Position numbers and translations under genes: made by a program. This document shows, one piece after another, positions 16,894 to 25,429 of a DNA stretch of 64,000 nt. The notes beneath the pieces were generated by a model. It saw only the letters and a list, made by a program, of their open reading frames with translations. It did not search any database and had not been told where the DNA came from. The stretch is from assembly GCF_014204755.1 (NCBI RefSeq), contig NZ_JACHLZ010000001.1, positions 2,852,001 through 2,916,000 on the forward strand. The letters are read 5' to 3'. Position 1 is the stretch's first letter. Each line of letters starts with the position of its first letter. The stretch is from Brachybacterium aquaticum (lineage in GTDB: Bacteria; Actinomycetota; Actinomycetes; Actinomycetales; Dermabacteraceae).

Positions 16894-17277
16894 CGTGCAA
16901 ATCCCTCCTGGAATGGCGGCCGACTCGCACCTCGCGAGGGAACCACTGCCTCGAGAACCAGCCTCGAAGCGCTCACGCCGGCCGGGCGGCCTGGTGCACG
17001 AGCCGAACAGCCTCGGGGCGGTCAGGGCACCTTCACGGCGAGAGGGAGAGCAGCTCTCCGCCCCCGCAGCACATCCCAACCGTCGGACGATATATCGGAT
17101 TCGTCCGGTTCGCGATGCGGGACTCTACGCCTTGTCGGCGGGCTTGGGAAGCGGGACATCCTGCCGACCTCGGAGGGCGGCTGCGAGTCGGGCACCGACG
17201 ACCGACGCCGCCCCCTCGATCACGAGGGGGCGGCGTTTCGTGGACTGCTCGGGCGCGCGCTCAGCGCGCCGGGCGGC
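16894..17277. promoter_or_regulatory. Intergenic region: FemAB promoter area and rpf 3' region
   Basis: No gene is visible in these 384 bp. The FemAB side contains an inverted repeat, CGGACGA at 17084-17090 and TCGTCCG at 17101-17107 with a TATATCGGAT-type spacer, which could be an operator or part of the promoter. The rpf side contains a strong hairpin described separately. The remainder shows no coding signal on either strand. Confidence 0.4.
17204..17235 (-). terminator. Strong intrinsic-type hairpin downstream of the rpf-like gene
   Basis: A perfect 14-bp stem (17204-17217 with 17222-17235) with a 4-base ATCA loop begins 42 bp after the rpf-like stop codon. The stem reads ACGCCGCCCCCTCG. 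Short T-runs flank it on the plus side (TTT) and the minus read-out continues into CGGTCG. It is the most stable simple hairpin I noticed in the window and probably ends the rpf transcript. It may also block read-through toward rpf. Confidence 0.7.
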
Positions 17278-18397
<1,120 letters not shown>

Positions 18398-18664
18398 TCA
18401 GCGCGGCGGCAGCACCCGCGAGAAGGTCCAGCCCGCGAACTCGGGGCCCTGGGGACCCTGGACGATCCGGGCACCGAACTCGATCTGCACGCGCTGCGTC
18501 TGCCCGGCGCGTCCCCACCCGGCCCCGTCGGCCCCCCGGCCCCGTCGGCCCCCCGGCCCCGTCGGCCCCCCGGCCCCGTCGGCCCCCCGGCCCCGTCGGC
18601 CCCCCGGCCCCGTCGGCCCCCGGCCCCGTCGGCCCCGCAGTGCCGGGACCTGACCGGAGGGCAT
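18398..18664 (-). CDS. Small Gly/Arg-repeat protein, possible remnant
   Basis: An 88-residue frame beginning 4 bp after the MFS stop codon. The start is immediately preceded by GAGGGG. Residues 10-50 are low-complexity Gly-Arg-Ala-Asp-Pro repeats encoded by a 17-bp DNA repeat. The C-terminal 35 residues (QRVQIEFGARIVQGPQGPEF and onward) look like normal protein with good codon use, ending in Pro-Pro-Arg. The real gene may have been a small protein into which the repeat expanded. I recognise no family. It could also be a non-functional tail of the MFS operon. Confidence 0.35.
   Translation of the reverse strand: MPSGQVPALRGRRGRGPTGPGGRRGRGADGAGGPTGPGGRRGRGADGAGWGRAGQTQRVQIEFGARIVQGPQGPEFAGWTFSRVLPPR
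18521..18636. repeat. 17-bp tandem repeat, about 7 copies
   Basis: Unit GGCCCCGTCGGCCCCCC. Five exact copies run from 18521 to 18605, a sixth copy lacks one C (18606-18621), and a seventh is partial (18622-18636). Because 17 is not a multiple of 3, loss or gain of one unit would shift any reading frame across it. The core word CCCCGTCGGCC is also scattered in single copy elsewhere in the window. Confidence 0.9.
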
Positions 18665-18668
18665 CCCC

Positions 18669-20099
18669 TCACAGCGCCCCGGGCGCCTCCTTCTCCCGCG
18701 CCCGGTCGGCGAAGGAGACGCCCATGGCGGCGAGGGTGAGGGCCATGATGATCACCAGCGCGATGGTGAACGCCTCGAGCCAGGCGGTGCCGCCGTCGGT
18801 CAGCGCGAAGATGATGCCGGGGATCATCGCGGTGCCGATAGCGGCGCCGAGGCGCTGGCCGAGCTGGAGGATGCCGCCGGCGACGCCGCCGAAGCGCGGG
18901 TCCACGGAGTTCAGGGTGAGGGTCTGGTTCGGGGAGATGGTCATGCCCTGGCTGAGGCCCATGAGCATCAGCGGTGCGGCGAGCCACCAGAAGGCGACGG
19001 CGCCGCTCTCCACGAACCCGGCCAGCACCGTCGTGCCGAGCAGGCCCAGGAACGCGATGCCGAAGCCGGCGATGACCATGCGCCGCCCGAGGGTGAGGAC
19101 GTAGCGGCCGGCGATCTGGGAGCTGATCGCGGCGGCGATCGAGGAGGGCAGGCCCAGCAGCGAGGCCTCGAAGGCGGTGTGGCCGAGGTGCATCTGCAGG
19201 AACAGCGGCACGATGATCCACACGCTGGTGGCGCCGAGGAAGTACACCGAGACGATGAGGATGCCGTTGCGGAAGGCCTTGTTGGCGAAGATCGCGGTGT
19301 CGACCATGGGGGTGCGGGCGCGGAACTTGTAGCGCTGCTCCCACCGCCACCACAGGCCCAGGATCACGAGGCCCATGGGGAAGGACAGCCACACCAGCGT
19401 GCTCACGCCCCGCTCGAGGAAGGGCAGCATGATCCCGAGGATCGCCAGGCACAGCAGGAGGGTGCCGACGGGGTCGAGGTCGGGTCGCTCCCGGCCGCGG
19501 ATGCGGTCGTCGGGGATGAACTTGAAGGTGCCGGCGATAGCGGCGAGGCCGATCGGGACGTTCATGAGGAACATCCAGCGCCAGCCCCAGTTCGGGCCGA
19601 GCAGCTGGATGAGCAGGCCGCCGACGACGGGGCCGATGGCGGTGGCGACCGCGACCGTAGTGGCGAGCAGCGCGAAGGCGCGGGCGCGGTCCTGGCCGCG
19701 GAAGTGCTGCTGGATCAGCGCGACCGTCTGCGGGTTCAGCAGGCCCGAGCCGATGCCCTGGAGGATGCGGGAGAGGTTCAGCAGCTCCACGTTCGGGGCG
19801 AAGCCCGAGAGCAGCGAGCCGAGGGTGAACACCGCGACGCCGGAGACGAACATGCGCCGACGCCCGGTCGCATCGCCCGCGCGCCCGGCGGGGACGAGCA
19901 GGATCGCGAAGGACAGGGCGTAGCCGGAGATGACCCACTGCAGCGACCCGGTGTCCGCGTGCAGTCCCTCGCCGATCGCCGTGAGGGCGACGTTGATGAC
20001 GCTCACGGCGATGAGCGCCATGAAAAGGGGGGCGAGGAGGACGGCGAGCAGGAGCTTGCGCCGCACCGGCGGGGTCGGCGCGCTGGGGTCGGGGATCAC
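18669..20099 (-). CDS. MFS transporter, DHA2 (14-helix) drug-export type
   Basis: A 476-residue major facilitator with about 14 helices. GTG 20099 is the start; an ATAAGGTGG segment lies just upstream. The motif-A-like loop between helices 2 and 3 reads GRAGDATGRRRMFVSG, and the helix-5 motif C region contains GPVVGGLLIQ. LQWVISGYALSFAILL at about residue 52 is typical of DHA2 proteins such as EmrB and LfrA. It likely exports drugs or small metabolites by proton antiport. A palindrome overlapping its promoter suggests repressor control. A possible small gene follows 4 bp after its stop. Confidence 0.88.
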   Translation of the reverse strand: MIPDPSAPTPPVRRKLLLAVLLAPLFMALIAVSVINVALTAIGEGLHADTGSLQWVISGYALSFAILLVPAGRAGDATGRRRMFVSGVAVFTLGSLLSGFAPNVELLNLSRILQGIGSGLLNPQTVALIQQHFRGQDRARAFALLATTVAVATAIGPVVGGLLIQLLGPNWGWRWMFLMNVPIGLAAIAGTFKFIPDDRIRGRERPDLDPVGTLLLCLAILGIMLPFLERGVSTLVWLSFPMGLVILGLWWRWEQRYKFRARTPMVDTAIFANKAFRNGILIVSVYFLGATSVWIIVPLFLQMHLGHTAFEASLLGLPSSIAAAISSQIAGRYVLTLGRRMVIAGFGIAFLGLLGTTVLAGFVESGAVAFWWLAAPLMLMGLSQGMTISPNQTLTLNSVDPRFGGVAGGILQLGQRLGAAIGTAMIPGIIFALTDGGTAWLEAFTIALVIIMALTLAAMGVSFADRAREKEAPGAL

Positions 20100-20105
20100 C
20101 CCGCC

Positions 20106-20124
20106 ACCTTATGCACTCAGTGCA
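20106..20124 (-). promoter_or_regulatory. Promoter and candidate operator of the MFS gene
   Basis: TAAGGT (20106-20111 on the minus strand) lies 6 bp before the GTG, as expected for a leaderless -10. It abuts a perfect palindrome TGCACT-C-AGTGCA at 20112-20124. A repressor of TetR, MarR or GntR type bound there would block the polymerase. No regulator gene is adjacent in the window. Confidence 0.5.
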
Positions 20125-20212
20125 GGTTTCGGGAGGGCGCGGGGGCGTGGGGCGCACCACCGCCCCTCCCCCGCGCCCTCCCGGTCAGCACGGCTCAGTC
20201 AGCGTCGGCGCC

Positions 20213-21469
20213 TCACTTCGCCCCGCGGGCGTCGTCGGCGTAGGGGCCGGGCGGGATGACGTAGCCGGTGCGGTCGCTGAGCAGCGGCGCGGCGGTCTGG
20301 ACCTCCCGCAGCGAGGGACGGCCAGGGTAGGCCATGCCGGTGAAGCGGCCGAACTGCTCCGCGTACCCGGGCGGGCGGATCCCGTCGGCCGCATCGAGCA
20401 TGGCCCGCGCCTCGGCGGGGGTGGGGAACTTCGAGGACCACACGTGCCCGGGCGGCAGGGGCGAGGCGAACAGATGACCCCTGGGGCGGATCCACAGCGC
20501 GCCGGGCTTGGAGCGGTCGCGCAGGGCGTGGGCGCGCCAGGTGGTCACCGGGTGGGAGGAGCCCCAGTTCACCCAGTGGATGAAGAAGCTGGGGTCGGTG
20601 GCGGCGCGGTCGGCGAGCTCGTGGACGTTGACCTCGGCGTTCAGGTACTTGCCGCCGGAGAGCAGCGCCATGGTGCCGGGCGCGCCGGCGGGGGCGGCGG
20701 CGTAGCCGTAGTTGTCCGCGGTGTACTCCTGGGCGCGGGAGTAGGCCGGGCCCAGGATCGGGAAGAGGCTGATGAGGTTCGCGAAGACGAGGCGGAAGTA
20801 GGAGACGTGGCCGGCGGCGAGGTGGCCCACTTCGTGGGCGATCACGAAGCGCAGCGCCTCCCGGTCGCGGCTCGCGCCGCCGATCTCGAACAGGTCCGAG
20901 TTCACGACCACGAAGCGGCGGAACCCGTGGCCGGAGGCGAAGGCGTTGATCACGCCGTTGCCCATGGTGACGTAGGCGTCGGGGACCTTGCGCAGCCCGA
21001 ACTGCTCGGCCGCCTCGACCACCATGCGGTAGCCCTCGGGGAACTGGGTGGGGCTCATGCGCACGCTGGTGGCGCGCAGCTGGGCGTACATGATCGCGCG
21101 GACCCACCAGATGATCAGCGGCAGCAGCGGGATGATCAGCGCGAGCTGGCCGACGATCGGCGCCCAGCCGATGTACTCCCACACCTTCGTCACCGCCTCC
21201 TCGCCCTGGTCGGTGTACAGGTAGGCGAGGCCCACCAGCGAGCCGATCCAGGCGAGGTACAGGAAGATCGAGATCACGACGGCCACGGTGAGCAGCGGCA
21301 GCTCCCACGGGTGGCGGATGCGGCGCCGACCCATGATCCCGTGGACGGTCGCGCCGTTGATCAAGTTCGGGCCCGCGGGCCGGCCCTGCGCGGGCGGGGT
21401 GGGGCCGGAGGGGACCGGGCCAGGGTACGGGCCGGGCGGCGGCGGTGCGGTGGGCGGTGACTGGGTCAT
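20213..21469 (-). CDS. M48-family membrane metalloprotease
   Basis: A 418-residue zinc protease with a Pro-rich cytoplasmic N-terminus (about 1-40) and two hydrophobic segments (about 58-82 and 98-122). ATG 21469 has GAGGAG upstream. The zinc motif HEVGH lies in FVIAHEVGHLAAGHVSYF at about 205-222, and the third ligand is probably in the SRAQEYTADNYGY helix further on. This is the HtpX/Ste24 pattern of peptidases that trim or degrade membrane proteins. The C-terminal 100 residues carry repeated Gly/Pro/Arg motifs of unknown role. It stands alone between the MFS and aldehyde dehydrogenase genes. Confidence 0.85.
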   Translation of the reverse strand: MTQSPPTAPPPPGPYPGPVPSGPTPPAQGRPAGPNLINGATVHGIMGRRRIRHPWELPLLTVAVVISIFLYLAWIGSLVGLAYLYTDQGEEAVTKVWEYIGWAPIVGQLALIIPLLPLIIWWVRAIMYAQLRATSVRMSPTQFPEGYRMVVEAAEQFGLRKVPDAYVTMGNGVINAFASGHGFRRFVVVNSDLFEIGGASRDREALRFVIAHEVGHLAAGHVSYFRLVFANLISLFPILGPAYSRAQEYTADNYGYAAAPAGAPGTMALLSGGKYLNAEVNVHELADRAATDPSFFIHWVNWGSSHPVTTWRAHALRDRSKPGALWIRPRGHLFASPLPPGHVWSSKFPTPAEARAMLDAADGIRPPGYAEQFGRFTGMAYPGRPSLREVQTAAPLLSDRTGYVIPPGPYADDARGAK

Positions 21470-21765
21470 GACTGCTCCTCGTGTCCGGCGGCCGTGCGGG
21501 GCCGGGTCCGTCGGCCCTTGCGGGCCATGGCACGACGGTAGACCCGCTGCTCCTGCGCGGAGCCTGCGAGGAGAGGGGACTCGACCTCCGACGGGAGGGT
21601 CGTGGACCTCCGGAGGGGACGGGTGGGACCTTCGTCGCCAGGCGGGCAGGGCGCGGGTCGGCCGGGCGGCCGACGGGGGCGGGCGTCGGGAGCCCGTCGG
21701 CCGACGGGGGCTGGCTCCGAGCGCGCGCCCGAGCGCCGGGGCGCGGCCCCGGGCGGCCGACGGGG
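21470..21765. other. GC-rich spacer with a 16-bp palindrome
   Basis: A 296-bp gap between the aldehyde dehydrogenase stop and the metalloprotease start. It is extremely GC-rich and carries several copies of GGCCGACGGG. One copy is part of a perfect 16-bp palindrome CCCGTCGG-CCGACGGG at 21693-21708, which may fold into a transcript-ending hairpin for the aldehyde dehydrogenase. No coding signal was seen. Confidence 0.4.
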
Positions 21766-23229
21766 CTAGCGGAACAGCCGGCCCAGCAGCGCCTTCTTCC
21801 ACGGCCGGTAGGGCGGCATCACCAGCCGCAGCGTGTCCGGGTGGAGGGGCTTGCGGACCACGGGCTTGGCATGGGTGAACGTCTCCAGGCTCGCCCGGCC
21901 GTGGTACGCGCCGGTGCCGGACTCCCCCACCCCGCCGAAGGGCATGGCCGGGGTGCCGACGTGCGCGAGGGTGAGCCCGAGCGCGAGGGAGCCGGACGAG
22001 GTCTCCTCGGCGAAGCGCTCCTCGATCTCGCGGCGGGGGGTGAACACGTAGGCGGTCAGCGGCTTCTCCCCGGCGCGGATGCGGGCGATCGCCTCGTCCG
22101 GGCCGTCCACGGCCAGCAGCGGCAGGACGGGGCCGAAGATCTCCTCCCCCATCACCGGGTCGTCCCAGTCAACGCGGTCGAGGATCGTGGGCGGGAGGTA
22201 GCGGGCTGAGCGGTCGGCCGTGGCGGTGCCGCCGAGGACGGCCTTGTCGTCGTCGATGAGGCCGAGCACCCGGTCGAACTGTTTCTCGCTGACCATCCGG
22301 CCGTAGTCGGCGGAGCGCCTGGGGTCCCGGCCGTACAGGGCGAGGGTCTCGCGGCGCAGGTGCGGGACGAGCGCGGTGAGGGTGCGCGGGGTGGCCATGA
22401 GGTGGTCGGGCGCGATGCAGGTCTGGCCGGTGTTGGTGAACTTGCCCCACACGATGCGGCGCGCGGCGGCGGCGAGGTCCGTGCCCTCGTCCACGAACAC
22501 GGGCGACTTCCCGCCGAGCTCGAGGACGACCGGGGTGAGATGCTCGGCGGCGGCGCGGGACACGATCCGGCCCACGGTCCCGTTGCCGGTGTAGAGGATC
22601 AGGTCGAAGCGCTGCTCGAGCAGCAGCGTGGTCTCGGGGACCCCGCCCTCCACCACCCGCACCCAGGCGGGGTCGAGGTGGGTGCGCACGAGGTGCGCGA
22701 GCGCGGCGGAGGTGGCCGGGGCGACCTCGCTGGGCTTCAGCAGCGCGGTGTTCCCGCCCGCGATCACGCCGATCAGCGGGGCGAGCGCGAGGTTCACGGG
22801 GTAGTTCCACGGCGCGATGATCAGCGTGGTCCCGAGCGGTTCGCGGCGGATCTGCCCGCGCGCCGGGGCGAGCAGGGCACCGGGATCGAAGCTCTGCGGG
22901 CGCAGCCACCCGCGGAGGTTCCGGCGCATGTGCGCGATCTCCGCGGTGACCACGCCGAGCTCGGTGATCGCGGACTCGGTGCGGGACTTGCCGAGGTCCT
23001 CGGCGAGTGCGGCGACGAGCCGGCTGCGCTCGGCGCGCACACCGCGGGCAAGGGCGTCCAGCTGGTCGAGGCGCGCCTGGAGCGGACGGGTGGTGCCGGC
23101 GTCGAAGGAGGCGCGCAGCGCGGCGACGTCGGCGAGGATCCGCTCGCGGGTCGTGGGGTCGACGTCGGGGTGGGCGGCGGCGGGCTGGGTGGCGTCGGAC
23201 TGTGCGGTGGCGGGGGCGTCGGTGGCCAT
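21766..23229 (-). CDS. NAD(P)-dependent aldehyde dehydrogenase (class 3-like)
   Basis: A 487-residue aldehyde dehydrogenase that oxidises aldehydes to acids. ATG 23229 has no Shine-Dalgarno but follows TACCCT by 7 bp, so it may be leaderless. The cofactor and active-site segments are clear: APWNYPVNLALAPLIG with GGNTALLKPSE at about 150-185, TGNGTVGRIV at about 217, ELGGKSPVFVDE at about 243, and catalytic cysteine in TNTGQTCIAPDHL at about 275. The late region EIFGPVLPLL and MPFGGVGESGTGAYHG are also family landmarks. The ending with KPVVRKPLHPD and a basic hydrophobic tail resembles fatty-aldehyde type (class 3) enzymes. It is divergent from the MauE-thioredoxin gene. Confidence 0.92.
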   Translation of the reverse strand: MATDAPATAQSDATQPAAAHPDVDPTTRERILADVAALRASFDAGTTRPLQARLDQLDALARGVRAERSRLVAALAEDLGKSRTESAITELGVVTAEIAHMRRNLRGWLRPQSFDPGALLAPARGQIRREPLGTTLIIAPWNYPVNLALAPLIGVIAGGNTALLKPSEVAPATSAALAHLVRTHLDPAWVRVVEGGVPETTLLLEQRFDLILYTGNGTVGRIVSRAAAEHLTPVVLELGGKSPVFVDEGTDLAAAARRIVWGKFTNTGQTCIAPDHLMATPRTLTALVPHLRRETLALYGRDPRRSADYGRMVSEKQFDRVLGLIDDDKAVLGGTATADRSARYLPPTILDRVDWDDPVMGEEIFGPVLPLLAVDGPDEAIARIRAGEKPLTAYVFTPRREIEERFAEETSSGSLALGLTLAHVGTPAMPFGGVGESGTGAYHGRASLETFTHAKPVVRKPLHPDTLRLVMPPYRPWKKALLGRLFR

Positions 23230-23242
23230 GCGGGCAAGGGTA
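23230..23242 (-). promoter_or_regulatory. Leaderless-type -10 of the aldehyde dehydrogenase gene
   Basis: TACCCT on the minus strand (23237-23242) ends 7 bp before the ATG. Transcription would start at or next to the start codon. Similar placed hexamers occur upstream of 20099, 27324, 30706, 60897 and 61858. Confidence 0.35.
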
Positions 23243-23355
23243 GGTCCCGGGCCTGCGGACTGTCCGGACGGTCGGTCCGGAGGGTGCCTCGATGGCGGAC
23301 AATGGACGGTGACGTCGCCCCGAGGTCCGGGCCGACGCGAGGAGGGGTTTCCCGC

Positions 23356-24462
23356 ATGGCCGTGCTGCTCGCCGCACCGATCCTGCTGTCGATCACGCTG
23401 CTCGTCTCCGGGCTCGCGAAGCTCGGCTCCCGGCAGGCGACGCAGGACGCGATGATCTCCCTGCGCCTGCCCTTCGAGCCGCTGCACCGCTCGATCGCCT
23501 CCGTGCTGCCGGTCGCCGAGATCGTCCTCGCCCTGGCGCTGTGGTTCCCGGCCGTGCCGCTGCAGGTGATGGTCTCCGTGCTGGTCGCCGCGCTGATGCT
23601 CGCGTACCTGGTGATCATCGGCCGGGCGCTCACCTTCGAGGAGGAGGTGGAGTGCTCCTGCTTCGGCACCCTCGCCTCCCCCACCGTCTCCAAGGCGACG
23701 CTCGGGCGGAACATCATCCTCACCATCCTCGGCGTGCTCACCATCGCCTCTGCGGCGACGGGGCTCATGACCACCGCGCTCGTGCAGACCCCGCTCGCGC
23801 TCGTGGGGCTCGGGATCGCACTCCTCGCGGCGATCGCGCTGACGGTGTGCACGCTGGGTGGGGCGATGCCGGCGGTGCCGGCCGATGCCGGTGGCACCGG
23901 GCGGGCTGCCGTTGCGGGCGGGGCGGCGACGGATGCGGCGCCGACGGGTGTGTCGAGCACCGGAGACGCGGACCCGCTCGACGGCGAGGACGTCGGCGAG
24001 GACGGGATGCTGGACTACGAGCGGGTCGTGATCCCCGGGGCTGTCCTGCAGAAGCCCGACCGCTCGCTCGTCACCCTCCACCAGCTCGCCCGCAGCCGTG
24101 CGGTGCTCCTCCTGTTCGTCACGGAGGGATGCGGTCCGTGCGTCCGGGTGCTCGGCCATTCGGAGGAGTGGCTCCGGGATCTCGGCGGGGTGCTCGAGAT
24201 CCACTACGTCTTCTCCCGCGCGATCGAGGAGCTGTCCCCCCGCTCCACGGACCTCTCCGCCGGACGCGCGCTCTACGACCCGTACTTCACGGCCCGCGCC
24301 GCACTCGGCGCGAATGCCTCACCGTCCGCGGTCCTCCTTGGCGCCGACGGGATGCTCGCCGGCGGTCCGGTCTCCGGCGGTGACGCGGTGATCGAGTTCG
24401 TCGAGGAGATCCGGGAGCAGCTCGCGGAGGCGCAGGAGACCGGCGACCTGCCCGTCGGCTGA
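23356..24462 (+). CDS. MauE/DoxX-like membrane protein fused to a thioredoxin-like domain
   Basis: A 368-residue fusion. ATG 23356 is preceded by GGAGGGG. Residues 1-165 form a four- to five-helix MauE-like membrane domain with the family EVECSCFG motif (Cys100 and Cys102). A Gly/Ala-rich linker (about 170-215) leads to a thioredoxin-like domain whose redox motif is CGPC at 259-262. MauE proteins are tied to disulfide formation or maturation of extracytoplasmic proteins. The fusion suggests that the membrane domain passes electrons to or from the tethered thioredoxin, in which side it acts is not shown by sequence. It converges with the gene ending at 24488. Confidence 0.8.
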   Translation: MAVLLAAPILLSITLLVSGLAKLGSRQATQDAMISLRLPFEPLHRSIASVLPVAEIVLALALWFPAVPLQVMVSVLVAALMLAYLVIIGRALTFEEEVECSCFGTLASPTVSKATLGRNIILTILGVLTIASAATGLMTTALVQTPLALVGLGIALLAAIALTVCTLGGAMPAVPADAGGTGRAAVAGGAATDAAPTGVSSTGDADPLDGEDVGEDGMLDYERVVIPGAVLQKPDRSLVTLHQLARSRAVLLLFVTEGCGPCVRVLGHSEEWLRDLGGVLEIHYVFSRAIEELSPRSTDLSAGRALYDPYFTARAALGANASPSAVLLGADGMLAGGPVSGGDAVIEFVEEIREQLAEAQETGDLPVG

Positions 24463-24487
24463 TCTCCGGACGAGGACACCTGCCGGG

Positions 24488-25318
24488 TCAGGAGCGGCCC
24501 TCGAGCAGCTGGGCGATGAGCCGGGCCGGCTCGTCGGGCGCGACCACAGGCGCCGGGGTCGGGTCGCCTCCGAGCGGCCGCATCCCGTAGCGCTCCCACT
24601 GCGCGAGGATCCAGGACGGGCCGTGCGGGGCGTGCACCCAGGCGGGCAGGCCGCGCACCGCGGCCTCGAACACGTCGGCCGAGAGCACGGTGACGATCCC
24701 GCGGCGCTGCTCCTCGATCGACGTGGCCGCGTCCTGAAGTTCGACTCCGCGCTTCGAGAGCCGTGCATGGACGGCGACGGACACTCGGTCGGTCTCCCCG
24801 AGGCCGGGCCGGTACAGCGCCCCCGACCCGGTCGCGGCGGCGCGGGCCGCGGCGAGGGTCACCCGTCGGGGCAGCTCGGGCACGGCGAGCTGGCCGAGCA
24901 CCACCGGCGTCTCCTCCAGTGAGGTCACGACCGACGGGGTGCCATGCGCCGCCTGCCACAGCCGCTGCGAGCCGACCACTCGCACGGAGAGGTCGTCCCG
25001 ACCTCTCCGGAGCTCCTCGCCGTCCTCCGCGGTCCAGGCCAGGACCGTGGTGTCCGGGGGCGGGGATGCGGACAGCGGGGTGAGCACGTCGTCCTGGAGC
25101 ACCATCGAGGGGATGCCCCGGGCGTGGTCCCAGGCGTGGAGAGCGTCGCCGACGGCCTGGTGCCGACCGAGGGTGAGCACTGCGGTCACGCCGAGATCGT
25201 CGATGGTGGGCGGCAGCGGGTCGACACGGCGCCGGTTACACTCAGGACCCCTCCGCACTTCGGGCACGACCCCGGCGGGGGCCACCACGACCACCTTTCC
25301 CTGGAGGTACGCGAGCAC
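24488..25318 (-). CDS. Truncated or frameshifted paralogue of the putative glycosyltransferase at 53715-54851
   Basis: The 276-residue frame starts at GTG 25318 and has no ribosome site. A much better start, ATG 25349 with GGAGG five bases upstream, lies in a different frame. Removing one base from the C5 run (GGGGG at 25336-25340, plus strand) would join ATG 25349 to this frame. The product aligns with the 53715-54851 protein over most of its length (GSQRLWQAAH, LGQL, LYRP, the final PLGGDPTPAPVV) but lacks its first 100 residues or so. I recall these as DUF6716-like putative glycosyltransferases. It could be a decaying gene, a sequencing slip or a slippage-controlled gene. Confidence 0.55.
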   Translation of the reverse strand: MLAYLQGKVVVVAPAGVVPEVRRGPECNRRRVDPLPPTIDDLGVTAVLTLGRHQAVGDALHAWDHARGIPSMVLQDDVLTPLSASPPPDTTVLAWTAEDGEELRRGRDDLSVRVVGSQRLWQAAHGTPSVVTSLEETPVVLGQLAVPELPRRVTLAAARAAATGSGALYRPGLGETDRVSVAVHARLSKRGVELQDAATSIEEQRRGIVTVLSADVFEAAVRGLPAWVHAPHGPSWILAQWERYGMRPLGGDPTPAPVVAPDEPARLIAQLLEGRS

Positions 25319-25429
25319 CGCGGGCAGGCCGTCGTGGGGGTCGGTTCATAAGCCTCCCGCAGCACAGGGCCGCGGAACCGCCGACTCGACGGATCGCCTG
25401 CGACTGATCGGCCGCACCGCCGAGGCGGG

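Noticed and set aside
18521..18636. CRISPR array
   Set aside because: The repeats are head to tail with no spacers, and no cas gene is near.
25244..25349. A 35-codon frame starting at ATG 25349
   Set aside because: The ribosome site is good but the product is Arg/Pro/Gly-rich and short; the site more likely belongs to the frameshifted paralogue.
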